The position numbers and the translations under genes are program-made. From Sanghuangporus weigelae (lineage: Eukaryota > Basidiomycota > Agaricomycetes > Hymenochaetales > Hymenochaetaceae): 64,000 nt of DNA. The notes beneath the pieces are model-generated. The model was not told where the DNA came from, searched no databases, and was given only the letters and a program-made list of their open reading frames with translations. Where the stretch lies: NCBI GenBank assembly GCA_033182465.1, contig CP137320.1, positions 248,001-312,000 on the forward strand. The letters are read 5' to 3'. Positions 44,301 through 54,257 of this stretch are shown here, piece by piece. How positions within the stretch are numbered: position 1 is the stretch's first letter; every line of letters starts with the position of its first letter.

Positions 44301-45861
44301 TCCTGATACGATCAAGCAACAAACATTGCGACGAACGGAGATCAACGGTCTATACAAGCTAGAAACCGAAATGGTCACTATCTCTGATCCTATTATCCGA
44401 ACGATCAAGAGGAACTACAATACCGAGGAGGCTAAGAAGGAAATTCAGGCGATCAAGCAGAGCAACGGCTACAGTTACAGGAACGGCTTGCACTACGTAA
44501 CCAATGCATTATATATCCCGCCGTCCGCCAACCTACGAGCGTTGCTAATCCGAAGGCGCCATGATCACAAACTTGCAGGCCACCCAGGAGCAGAAAAGAC
44601 CATAGAGCTTGTAAAGCGATCATACTATTGGCCGAAGATGGAAGAAATGATCCGAGCATATACCGCAACCTGCGACATATGTCAGCGTGCAAAACCGATT
44701 CGACAGTTTCGAAATCCGCCGCTCCAACCGTTGGAGGCACCACATCAACCATGGGAAACCATAACCTGTGACCTGATTACCGACTTACCAGTCAGCAATG
44801 AAGGCTACAGCGCGATACTCGTTATAGTGGACAAACTCACTAAAATGGGGAAGTTCATTCCTTGCCAAGGAATACCCAATGCTAAGCAGTTGGCACGTTT
44901 GTTCCGCCAACATGTCTTCAAATACTACGGGGCCCCTAAACGAGTAATCTCCGACCGAGGTAGCAACTTCACCGCGCAATTCCTCAAGGAGTTCTGCAGA
45001 CTCATCGATGTCGATTGGAAAACTAGTACAGCGTATCATCCACAAACCGATGGTCAAACCGAGCGACTAAATCAAGAGCTTGAACAGTACTTACGCTGCT
45101 ATGTGTCCTACCGACAAACAGATTGGGCAGAGTACATCGATATAGCAGAATTCGCCTACAACAACAGGAAGCACAGTACCACACATCAGTCACCATTCTA
45201 TACACTGTATGGATGGCATCCTCACCTGGACGTTGCGGAGACCGGTGATTCAAACGTCCCAGAAGCAATAAATCACCTAGAGGAGCTTCGACAAGTACAG
45301 CAAGAAGCCTATAATTCAATTAGGCAAGCGAACGAGGCAATGAAGCTTTATGCAGACCTGCATCGAGGCAAACTGCCAGAGTACAAGCCGGGAGACGAAG
45401 TGTTACTAGACATGAGGAATCTCAGTCGATTGGAACCAACGAAGAAACTTGCAATGAAATGGGCAGGGCCTTATAAAGTCGAGAAGGCAGTCGGACAAGT
45501 GTCATTCAGATTACGCTTACCCGAAACCCTTCCGATCCACCCAGTGTTTCATGCGAGTCTTCTCAGGCCTTACAAACGAAAGGAATACCCTGGAAGACCC
45601 ACTTTGGATGAACCACCACCTATTGAAGTGGAGGGAGAAGCAGAGTACGAAGTGGAGACAATTCATAACACAAGACGTCATCGGAGCAAGGTCCAATACC
45701 TTATCCAATGGAAAGGATACCAGGAGCGAACATGGGAGCCACTTGACAACCTCAAGAACTCCTATCAAATGATCGAAGCATTCCATAAAAAGTATCCTCA
45801 GGCAATCCAGCCACCGAACCTTAACCAATGGATCGCCGCACGAAAACGAATGAGGCAATAG
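41383..45861 (+). CDS. Pol of copy A (protease, RT, RNase H, integrase, chromodomain)
   Basis: The 1,492-residue frame has the Ty3/gypsy order: an aspartic protease (LIDSGATCSTIH), a Lys/Arg/Pro-rich spacer of about 350 residues, reverse transcriptase (NYLDDLIG), RNase H (TLETDASDVAIGAVLQ), integrase with an HHCC zinc site (HKLAGHPGAEKT to CDICQRAK) and catalytic Asp/Asp/Glu (TCDLITD, VISDRGSN, GQTERLNQE), and a C-terminal chromodomain (YEVETI, YLIQWKGY, TWEPLDNL) with the aromatic residues that read methylated histone H3. This places the element among chromoviruses (Metaviridae). The frame is uninterrupted. Confidence 0.95.
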   Translation: MYNKRLPIQALHPRLPIRVKVGTKTLAVKALIDSGATCSTIHPNLVRHYSLFKKRLDHPRPLNNADGSPNQGGAITHEVYTLIFDGPKPQPQTLAVATTGQDQVILGIDYLAKVNPEIDWKNQVWNRNGNSIPFELNVIRATKKRRHRKRKRKRQTKGKPDKTRPRHNTKQQAQDRDNYRHSGAPGMIFAPRRDNNGHSHEMKPQVKPEARPATPRLEQAKQTPEVKSPSTENIPDSATKQPQQEMANKHHRDEEEINYTPKRWKKQAPQGTSIVQRRPRHIPRRMIPARQLYQTSEGETQDVTGKHSLDEQEEINDSPKRWKKQPPQKIHPLRQNMPEDEELWPSPEENPGMKYRIRPRKTRYPEKPVAGIIRPRTASLMRGASPTPKRTRWADNESDIEMQDEQETTEDTPMHDIEPEDIESLRTTNQPATLTRKEELAAKLELDINRNWSPRQQNQVSQPLNKASSVSQQYSQQKAAAEGLLGTQKRDWRKLLPKEIEDYADVFDPDKSRRLPKHTKWDMAINLKEGVPLPKPRPIIKLTREEQAALDAYVKELLDKGWIEKVQPHEPCPVAAPVFFVGKKDGGARAVTDYRDINDTTVSDPYPIPIMSVLPEKLEKGKFFFTLDMRSGYNNLRIREGDEWKAAFRVGNAVYKPKVMMFGMKNSPAVFQRFMNDNFEYWLRTEEALNYLDDLIGQAQTEEEHWKLLRAILQKCRELDIYLKIEKCHFLQTQLDYLGFVVGTKGIQMDPYKLKAIHEWPVPKTKRQVRKFQGFCNFYRRFIRNYADTFAPIGDLIKKDRKFIWAEAQDKAFESIKKAFETEVALAMPKPDKPYTLETDASDVAIGAVLQQEDNQGELRPLGFMSKTLTNTQRNYPTHDKEMLAIMEALKHWRHLLEGTKEPVTIRSDHANLRYFMTAQNLSRRQARWALELSRYNFKILHWPGKKNQADELSRRSDYMPEDKDNLGVTLLPPDTIKQQTLRRTEINGLYKLETEMVTISDPIIRTIKRNYNTEEAKKEIQAIKQSNGYSYRNGLHYVTNALYIPPSANLRALLIRRRHDHKLAGHPGAEKTIELVKRSYYWPKMEEMIRAYTATCDICQRAKPIRQFRNPPLQPLEAPHQPWETITCDLITDLPVSNEGYSAILVIVDKLTKMGKFIPCQGIPNAKQLARLFRQHVFKYYGAPKRVISDRGSNFTAQFLKEFCRLIDVDWKTSTAYHPQTDGQTERLNQELEQYLRCYVSYRQTDWAEYIDIAEFAYNNRKHSTTHQSPFYTLYGWHPHLDVAETGDSNVPEAINHLEELRQVQQEAYNSIRQANEAMKLYADLHRGKLPEYKPGDEVLLDMRNLSRLEPTKKLAMKWAGPYKVEKAVGQVSFRLRLPETLPIHPVFHASLLRPYKRKEYPGRPTLDEPPPIEVEGEAEYEVETIHNTRRHRSKVQYLIQWKGYQERTWEPLDNLKNSYQMIEAFHKKYPQAIQPPNLNQWIAARKRMRQ

Positions 45862-46036
45862 TTGCATCACATGCACTCCACCCGATGGAGCCGCTTATGG
45901 ATCCACAATAGAGACGATGAGTAAGGTCCCCAATGACCTTACCAAGCGATGACATCAATGTGGCACACCAAAGTGAGAGCAGAGATAGAAGAATTAGGCA
46001 AGACATCGCCGACATACCAACAAGATGGTATAAAAC

Positions 46037-47113
46037 ATGGAGAACTTCGAGCTAAGGAACAACAACTCGAACCTCAACAGCTCTACTTCACTGCAGACGA
46101 ACCACTACTCAGCTATGCCTATTTTCGACGAGCTACATGCATTCTGTCAACCAGAAGATGCACCAGAATGGACATTTACACTCAGGCCACCGACCGAACG
46201 TTATCAATGGCCACAGCTGTGCAACCGATTCAACGAAGAGAACTACGAAGATGAGATTGTACCCCTATGCCCAGGGAAGTACTTCGACGATCTATTCGAC
46301 AAGTGGAATGCAGTCCACCACAACCGAGACGAAATACCCCATCTTATGATGGCGAATCACTCAGACGAGTGGTTATTCAAACTCAGTAACCCTCGAGACG
46401 CAGCATTACGCCGACTCAATGATGATGCATTTCTAACCTACGCGATCGAACTCGAAACACAAGCATTACATCGAGGCAAGATCGACTTTAGGCACGAAAC
46501 GACATACAAGAACATCATGGGCATCTATCATTCGGCAATTCAAATTTGCGCCTACCGACGAGACATGACTACCGCAATTCTTAACCGAATGATGCGATGG
46601 AGTCACTATCATCCGATGAGCATCGATGCGATGAAGTACATTATATACATAGCCGACCAGACGGGCTTCTATGCATCCCACACCATGCAGTTCATGACGG
46701 TACTCAACATGACGAAGTATTACGAAGGAACGAGATACCGAACGGTTATTGAAGCGAGGAACTCTACTACGGACGAGCTACCACTCGATGCCATAGAGCA
46801 CCACGTAGTCGAAGGCAAAGAGGTTAACTACGACCCTCATTACCTTATGGAACTCAACAACCGAGAGGAAGAAGCCAGAGAGAAACTACAGGCTACACGA
46901 CACCCCTTGCTGGAAGATCTGATGATCTCAGTCTACCAGTACCCGAACGAACTCTACCAGCCTGACGAGATGCTTACTATGTCGGAACAGGAGGACATGT
47001 ACATACACTCCGACGATACAGAGTCAAGTGAAGAAGGTGAAAGCAGGGAACTATATACCCCAGCGAACTCGGCCCAGACTACACCTGAGGCTGAAGAATC
47101 CGAAGATTTGTAA
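46037..47113 (+). CDS. Element copy A post-pol ORF, 358 codons, unknown
   Basis: This frame lies where env or accessory genes sit in other LTR elements. It starts MENFELRNNNSNLNSSTSLQ, is rich in Tyr, Met and His in the middle (GIYHSAIQICAYRRDMTTAI, MSIDAMKYIIYIADQTGFYA) and ends in an acidic tail. No signal peptide or transmembrane helix is visible, so it does not look like an envelope protein. It looks like a folded globular domain of about 250 residues plus an acidic tail. I do not recognise the family. Confidence 0.6.
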   Translation: MENFELRNNNSNLNSSTSLQTNHYSAMPIFDELHAFCQPEDAPEWTFTLRPPTERYQWPQLCNRFNEENYEDEIVPLCPGKYFDDLFDKWNAVHHNRDEIPHLMMANHSDEWLFKLSNPRDAALRRLNDDAFLTYAIELETQALHRGKIDFRHETTYKNIMGIYHSAIQICAYRRDMTTAILNRMMRWSHYHPMSIDAMKYIIYIADQTGFYASHTMQFMTVLNMTKYYEGTRYRTVIEARNSTTDELPLDAIEHHVVEGKEVNYDPHYLMELNNREEEAREKLQATRHPLLEDLMISVYQYPNELYQPDEMLTMSEQEDMYIHSDDTESSEEGESRELYTPANSAQTTPEAEESEDL

Positions 47114-47653
47114 ACAACTCTTCTTTTATGCAACCCCTTTCCCATATCGTGACCCGACATGGTCAATTATGCATTTCATTTTTACCTTATGGTATTTATG
47201 GTCACATCCGACCAAATTATGCTTTAGGCACCTCCTTATTTCACGCTTATTCGGTCAACCAGCACAAATGAAGCACTATGCAGAAGTGTCAAAGAACCAA
47301 CAAGGGCCTAGACATTTTGTATATTGCGTCATTGTGCCGGCACCGAATTAGCAGATTATGCATACCTTTTATTATCCTCTATGCAACGGAGAAGCCAAAA
47401 AGTGTACGTGAAGTCACTCCCTTGCATCATGCTAGGATGTGCCTTCACGCTGAAAGGCACTCCAATTACACTCTTTCTTCGAAAAACTCCATTTGGGGGT
47501 TGAAGAGCCGTAGGTAAACACCTGGAACTTCACTCCCAAATTGGTATAAAACTTATTCATTAACGACTTTATGATTTCCTTCTTATCACTTTCAATTGCG
47601 TCATATTCTTTACATGATGCACATTTCATATTCATATCCCTTCCCACCACCCT
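47114..47653. other. Non-coding 3' region of copy A
   Basis: This 540-bp stretch lies between the post-pol ORF and the antisense ORF. It is AT-richer than the rest of the element and should hold the 3' untranslated region on both strands. No clear feature is seen. Confidence 0.4.
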
Positions 47654-47969
47654 TTACAAGTCAATGTCTTCCCAGACACCCTTTTCACGACGTTCCTGCG
47701 AAGCAATACCTGCATTTTCGACGACTGGATCGATATCCTCAACGTCATAACCGAGCGCGAGGTGAACTCGAAGCGCGACAGTAGTAACATCGCGCTGGAA
47801 CGATTGCATTTCGAAGTCAGCCTCCTAGAGGATGATTAACAACTCGAAACGGCACAGAGCATGCATCACTTACCTGAGCACGCCTCTTACGCTCCAAAAT
47901 CCAATGATTTATGCCGAAAATCGCGACAATAACGACAAAAACAGTAACAGCAGCGGCGACTTTCGACAT
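47654..47969 (-). CDS. Antisense small membrane-protein ORF of copy A
   Basis: On the strand opposite gag and pol, an open segment (47969-47874) starts MSKVAAAVTVFVVIVAIFG, a clear single transmembrane helix followed by ILERKRRAQ. It ends at a consensus GTAAGT donor; a second open segment (47824-47654) follows a CTCTAG acceptor after 49 nt, a normal intron size here, and ends WEDIDL before TAA. Both segments are multiples of three, 88 codons in all. The basic residues after the helix suggest a cytosolic C-terminus. Its promoter would lie between 47970 and the 3' LTR, or in that LTR read backwards. I know no homologue; antisense ORFs near the 3' LTR are known from some plant gypsy elements. 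Confidence 0.6.
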
Positions 47970-48080
47970 TTTGGAGCAGAGATGATGATAGTTTGATAGC
48001 AAAAATCAACCATCACTAGGCGACCCTTTATCTGAGCTTTCTCACGGATTAGGATGAACATTTCTCCGAAAGTTCATCTT

Positions 48081-48093
48081 AGGGGGGGTGTAG
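48081..48093 (+). other. Polypurine tract of copy A
   Basis: AGGGGGGGTGTAG lies directly before the 3' LTR and fits the plus-strand priming site, though the last bases before the LTR are not all purines. Confidence 0.7.
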
Positions 48094-49605
48094 TGAAAGG
48101 ATCCGCTCAAAAACTCGCATCAGGATCGACACGATCAACAGATCTACACGATCAGCTTTCCAAACGCGACCGGTAACCAAGCCAGCTATCAAAGGCCCAA
48201 GCAATCGAGCGGCCTAGGCAACAGTAACCCGTTACCACCCGAGCGCTAGAAGCACCGAAGCGGATACGTAATCCCGCTAACAGCTAACACCGCCGACCGC
48301 CTATTACCGCGGACTACCACTCTAACGCCGCCGACCAAGCAACCAGAGCGACCTCGATCAAAAGAAGCGATCAAACTTCTTAGAAGTCCAGAAGCACAAC
48401 TACTAAAGCCTAAACGCTAAAAGGCTAAAGGCTAATAAGGTTTATGGAGACCTCACTGGCATTTCAGCACTGTCAAGTCTGTGCACGAGTTTACATGGTC
48501 CTTTATGAAGTATACTACTTAGTATGCACGGCAACGGTTGGTACGCGTGACTGTCACATCGAAACCGAGCGACACCTTCAGGATACAATGCATTCCAATC
48601 CACCAAGCCCAATAGTACCCAAGAAACGAGAGGAACTCACGATCACAACTCGGACCCCTCGAACTGCGAACCCGATAACTTGGAGAATGATTGGATGGTA
48701 TAGACCGGAGTTGCACACACCATGTCCAGCATCTACGATACAGGCAAACCTTTATTTACCGAGAGATGCGAACCTGGAAACCAAGCAATTACAACTCCTT
48801 ATACAACGAAGGATATGGCGATACATTCGAGATATACGATACGAAGGCAAAGCATGGCTAGTCACCAGAACCCAGCAGAACCCACCAGCAGAGCTTATGC
48901 AGTTCATGACATGCCTTGGACCATACTCTACACCGACCCGACACCTTAACACTGACGTGCGAGTTATGCTTACCCTCGCTGGACCTCGAGATGAATTCCG
49001 AAGAATCACATACCGAGCAGCCTACATCGCTCCAAGAGCAAAGATGCCACTCAATGACGGCAATGACATCGTTATGGAGTACTGACAGTGGAGCATTCCA
49101 TATCGGAGCACCACCTCTATTGTCTCAGTCAGCAACTCCAAAGAATTCTGTCATAGTGGAGACGACCTTACAAAGATTGGAGCAAAGTGGAGCGAAGCGC
49201 AGCAGGATGACAAAGGAACAGATGTAATGGTGGAGGAAAGTGGAGTAAAGTGGAGACAGGATGAGTAAGAAATAGGACGGAAAATGGAATATCTGGGAGC
49301 ATAAATAGTTGTAGGATTAGGCCCTCATTTCCCCATCTTTCGATCCTCTTAACACACTGGTGTAAAGCTTGCCCTACAGCGAGCTATTACTGTGTGCTTT
49401 GTACTATCACGCCTCTTGGAAATCCCAATCTGCTTTACTATTACCTCGTATCTGAAAGCATCCATAACTCGGACCGCGACTAGGAAGGCTAGTAAGGGAC
49501 CGCGTGGTACAGCCAGACGTGGGTAGATAAGATCACCTCTGCACAACACACCGCTGCTTAGGCAAAAGGATCAAACCGGTGTAACCCCGGGCCTACTCTC
49601 TAACA
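48094..49605 (+). repeat. Copy A 3' LTR
   Basis: This 1,512-bp copy has the same ends, the same internal 213-codon frame (48444-49085) and the same GTGGAG hexamers as the 5' LTR, with no difference noticed. Confidence 0.95.
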
Positions 49606-49610
49606 CCCGA
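49606..49610. repeat. Target-site duplication of copy A, right (CCCGA)
   Basis: This is the second copy of the five-base duplication. It belongs to the interrupted transposase reading frame. Confidence 0.93.
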
Positions 49611-51765
49611 AGACCTGGAAATCAAGCTCACCCAACTTTATAATGTGTTATCAAGTCTGCCAGACACATTACCTTTCTCAAACCAGTTCTATTATTTCGA
49701 TAACTTTGCACCTGATCCCGAGAAGGTTGAATTGATTGGGTCAGTGGCTGGGGCCTTAAACGACAGCCTCGAAAACGCTTTAGCTCCAAAGGGACAGAAA
49801 GACGGCATTGAGCTCAAGGAACGTGGGCCTGGACTGGTGGCTGTGGTCGACGTGCTTCGAAAGTACACCAGGGACTTTCCGACGGATGTAGTGTTGCAGA
49901 AATGGATATTAGATTTGACGGAAGCAGGTTTGAAAGCCGGCGGATCGGTGAGTTTTCCAAGTTCAGTTTATTATTTGTTAGAAATGAATATCAATGTACA
50001 AAACAGGTTGATTCTACAGATGCAGTCATGCCAGAAATAAGGGACCTTGTATCCGAGACAGTGGCTCTAGTCGGTCAGAAGCGCAAGAACTCCGCGGACC
50101 ATGGGAAAGATCAATCAAAGAAGCAGGAACTTGTCCTGTCTTCTGCCGTGAACTTAAACTTTATTGATTTGGAATGGGCCGAACTGGATTTACAGAAAGG
50201 GAGAGGTGGCCATAAACGAGATCCTTTGGTCGACATGGTGGCCATTCCATGTCGGAGAGCAGACGACGATCTGAATGGACCAATTATTTTGTGTTGTGTG
50301 GGAAAGGGCTGCGGGAAGACCTTTCCCAAGCCAAATGTGTACCGGGAGCGCGTGCTGAAACATACCGCCGGATGTAGTTACATCACGTCAGAACTTCGCG
50401 ACGTCGCCCGTGACTCTATGGGCAAGACTGCCCTGGGTAATGATTCGTCCATCACCATCAGCACCCCCATCCCCACGTTCCGCTCCAGCTCTTCCTCTGG
50501 AACTCTTGAGCAGCGTTTCAAGAATGCTGGCCGTACAGAACTCAACAAAAAGGTAAACCTTGCCATCATCAAGTTCATCTGCGCCTGTGCCATCCCTCCG
50601 ACTGTACTCGACTCAACGGAATGGAAAAACATTCTTACTTGCGCTTCCTCGGGGCAATACCAGTCAATCAGCTCCAGAACCTTTGTTGACTCCTTTATTC
50701 CTCGAGAGGCCGCATACATAGGAACTCAGCAAACCAAAACCCTTCAAGACCTCAAAAATCTGACTCTCAGCTTTGATGGAGGAACAACGGCTGGTTTGCA
50801 GTCGATATATACTGTTCATGTAACCACTTCGGACAGACGTTCATTCTTGATGGAAGGAAACGAAGCTTCGGACCAGTCTCACACGGGAGAGCATCTATTT
50901 CACGTTCTTGATCAAGTGAGTCTACATTTTTTAACTGGGATATATACTTTCTCGGTAGGACTATAGAATGCTTTTGCTGGTGATATTCGACAGGTGGACG
51001 TAATCTGACTGTCCATTTCAGGTTCTGCGAGCCATCGGTCCAACTCGTTTCAAGGCAATCACATCCGATAATACGGGCAACACGTCTCTAGCGCGACTGA
51101 AGGTGCGCACTGAGTATCCGTGGATACTGATCCTGCCAGATCCTTGCCACCGTTTGAATTTGCTGTGCAAGGATATTGGAAATTTTGACTATTTCCATTC
51201 GGTGTGTGTCATTCATTCTTTTGATTTCACTCGCTTATTGAAACTGTCAGACAATTAAGGACTTGCAAAGAACGATCAAAATTTTCAGCAAATCTACGAA
51301 AGCAACGGCCGCACTAGCGAAAAAACGAAAGGAAGATGGGATCCCGCGCGGTATTGAGAAAATTGGTAAGACACGATTTGGCACGCTGTATTTCGCTGCG
51401 ATGTCCGTACAGAGGAACTACCGAGCCATTACCGACCTCTGCAAGTCATCTGAAATCAAAATAAAGGACGTCAATCATCTCTTCATGGGGGGCCGACCAG
51501 CAATGGAGTTCGAATTTGGACTTAAAGAACTTACGATGGTCCTTGCTCCGATTGCGAGGGCCATCACTTGCTTGGAATCTTCGGAATCGATGGTATCCGA
51601 TGTTTATTATTTCTGGCTGGCAGTTGCCGCTGAAACCCACCGGATACTTGGCGAAGAGCACTTACCGAACCACTTACAGAAGGCGATTCGACTTGCCGTC
51701 AACCGCCGTTTTGATCAAATGGTGAACCAGGCCCCCTCAGATGTGTACCTAAGTGGCTTTATTCT
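49606..51765 (+). CDS. hAT-superfamily transposase (DUF659 type), interrupted on both sides by LTR elements
   Basis: Exons 49606-49947, 50007-50915, 51022-51201 and 51251-51765 encode about 650 residues; the last exon is cut by copy B. Seen are a BED-like zinc finger (CCVGKGCGKTFPKP with a later His and Cys), the DUF659/RNase H-like core with the first catalytic Asp region LTLSFDGGTTAGLQSIYTVH, MEGNEASDQSHTGEHL, AITSDNTGNTSLARL, and WILILPDPCHRLNLLCKDIG (the C-x-x-H of hAT enzymes). The last visible exon has RFGTLYFAAMSVQRNYRAI. The C-terminal dimerisation domain would lie beyond copy B. Removing copy A would leave one frame from ATG 37289 with no other stop seen, so the transposase was intact or nearly so until the LTR insertions. 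Confidence 0.82.
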
Positions 51766-53277
51766 TGTTAGAGAGTAGGCCCGGGGTTACACCGGTTTGA
51801 TCCTTTTGCCTAAGCAGCGGTGTGTTGTGCAGAGGTGATCTTATCTACCCACGTCTGGCTGTACCACGCGGTCCCTTACTAGCCTTCCTAGTCGCGGTCC
51901 GAGTTATGGATGCTTTCAGATACGAGGTAATAGTAAAGCAGATTGGGATTTCCAAGAGGCGTGATAGTACAAAGCACACAGTAATAGCTCGCTGTAGGGC
52001 AAGCTTTACACCAGTGTGTTAAGAGGATCGAAAGATGGGGAAATGAGGGCCTAATCCTACAACTATTTATGCTCCCAGATATTCCATTTTCCGTCCTATT
52101 TCTTACTCATCCTGTCTCCACTTTACTCCACTTTCCTCCACCATTACATCTGTTCCTTTGTCATCCTGCTGCGCTTCGCTCCACTTTGCTCCAATCTTTG
52201 TAAGGTCGTCTCCACTATGACAGAATTCTTTGGAGTTGCTGACTGAGACAATAGAGGTGGTGCTCCGATATGGAATGCTCCACTGTCAGTACTCCATAAC
52301 GATGTCATTGCCGTCATTGAGTGGCATCTTTGCTCTTGGAGCGATGTAGGCTGCTCGGTATGTGATTCTTCGGAATTCATCTCGAGGTCCAGCGAGGGTA
52401 AGCATAACTCGCACGTCAGTGTTAAGGTGTCGGGTCGGTGTAGAGTATGGTCCAAGGCATGTCATGAACTGCATAAGCTCTGCTGGTGGGTTCTGCTGGG
52501 TTCTGGTGACTAGCCATGCTTTGCCTTCGTATCGTATATCTCGAATGTATCGCCATATCCTTCGTTGTATAAGGAGTTGTAATTGCTTGGTTTCCAGGTT
52601 CGCATCTCTCGGTAAATAAAGGTTTGCCTGTATCGTAGATGCTGGACATGGTGTGTGCAACTCCGGTCTATACCATCCAATCATTCTCCAAGTTATCGGG
52701 TTCGCAGTTCGAGGGGTCCGAGTTGTGATCGTGAGTTCCTCTCGTTTCTTGGGTACTATTGGGCTTGGTGGATTGGAATGCATTGTATCCTGAAGGTGTC
52801 GCTCGGTTTCGATGTGACAGTCACGCGTACCAACCGTTGCCGTGCATACTAAGTAGTATACTTCATAAAGGACCATGTAAACTCGTGCACAGACTTGACA
52901 GTGCTGAAATGCCAGTGAGGTCTCCATAAACCTTATTAGCCTTTAGCCTTTTAGCGTTTAGGCTTTAGTAGTTGTGCTTCTGGACTTCTAAGAAGTTTGA
53001 TCGCTTCTTTTGATCGAGGTCGCTCTGGTTGCTTGGTCGGCGGCGTTAGAGTGGTAGTCCGCGGTAATAGGCGGTCGGCGGTGTTAGCTGTTAGCGGGAT
53101 TACGTATCCGCTTCGGTGCTTCTAGCGCTCGGGTGGTAACGGGTTACTGTTGCCTAGGCCGCTCGATTGCTTGGGCCTTTGATAGCTGGCTTGGTTACCG
53201 GTCGCGTTTGGAAAGCTGATCGTGTAGATCTGTTGATCGTGTCGATCCTGATGCGAGTTTTTGAGCGGATCCTTTCA
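51766..53277 (-). repeat. Copy B 3' LTR
   Basis: The 1,512-bp LTR, read on the minus strand, ends CTCTAACA at 51766. It carries the same 213-codon frame (52927-52286). Confidence 0.95.
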
Positions 53278-53401
53278 CTACACCCCCCCTAAGATGAACT
53301 TTCGGAGAAATGTTCATCCTAATCCGTGAGAAAGCTCAGATAAAGGGTCGCCTAGTGATGGTTGATTTTTGCTATCAAACTATCATCATCTCTGCTCCAA
53401 A

Positions 53402-53717
53402 ATGTCGAAAGTCGCCGCTGCTGTTACTGTTTTTGTCGTTATTGTCGCGATTTTCGGCATAAATCATTGGATTTTGGAGCGTAAGAGGCGTGCTCAGGTA
53501 AGTGATGCATGCTCTGTGCCGTTTCGAGTTGTTAATCATCCTCTAGGAGGCTGACTTCGAAATGCAATCGTTCCAGCGCGATGTTACTACTGTCGCGCTT
53601 CGAGTTCACCTCGCGCTCGGTTATGACGTTGAGGATATCGATCCAGTCGTCGAAAATGCAGGTATTGCTTCGCAGGAACGTCGTGAAAAGGGTGTCTGGG
53701 AAGACATTGACTTGTAA
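53402..53717 (+). CDS. Antisense small membrane-protein ORF of copy B
   Basis: This is the mirror of 47969-47654 in copy A, with segments 53402-53497 and 53547-53717 around a 49-nt intron-like gap with GTAAGT and CTCTAG ends. It is identical in sequence to the copy A version. Confidence 0.6.
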
Positions 53718-54257
53718 AGGGTGGTGGGAAGGGATATGAATATGAAATGTGCATCATGTAAAGAATATGACGCAATTGAAAGTGATAAGAAGGAAATCAT
53801 AAAGTCGTTAATGAATAAGTTTTATACCAATTTGGGAGTGAAGTTCCAGGTGTTTACCTACGGCTCTTCAACCCCCAAATGGAGTTTTTCGAAGAAAGAG
53901 TGTAATTGGAGTGCCTTTCAGCGTGAAGGCACATCCTAGCATGATGCAAGGGAGTGACTTCACGTACACTTTTTGGCTTCTCCGTTGCATAGAGGATAAT
54001 AAAAGGTATGCATAATCTGCTAATTCGGTGCCGGCACAATGACGCAATATACAAAATGTCTAGGCCCTTGTTGGTTCTTTGACACTTCTGCATAGTGCTT
54101 CATTTGTGCTGGTTGACCGAATAAGCGTGAAATAAGGAGGTGCCTAAAGCATAATTTGGTCGGATGTGACCATAAATACCATAAGGTAAAAATGAAATGC
54201 ATAATTGACCATGTCGGGTCACGATATGGGAAAGGGGTTGCATAAAAGAAGAGTTGT

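Larger units (their letters stand above)
37315..49605 (+). mobile_element. Chromodomain Ty3/gypsy LTR retrotransposon, copy A (whole, very young)
   Basis: This 12,291-bp element has 1,512-bp LTRs with TG...CA ends, a CCCGA target duplication, a G-rich polypurine tract and long uninterrupted reading frames. I saw no difference between its two LTRs, so the insertion is very recent, and no breaks were noticed. It is unusually large for a fungal chromovirus because it carries extra ORFs: two before gag (38888-39229, 39226-40260), one after pol (46037-47113), one inside the LTR and one antisense (47654-47969). It sits in the ninth codon of a hAT transposase gene in the same orientation as that gene. 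Copy B, in the opposite orientation, appears identical. Confidence 0.95.
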
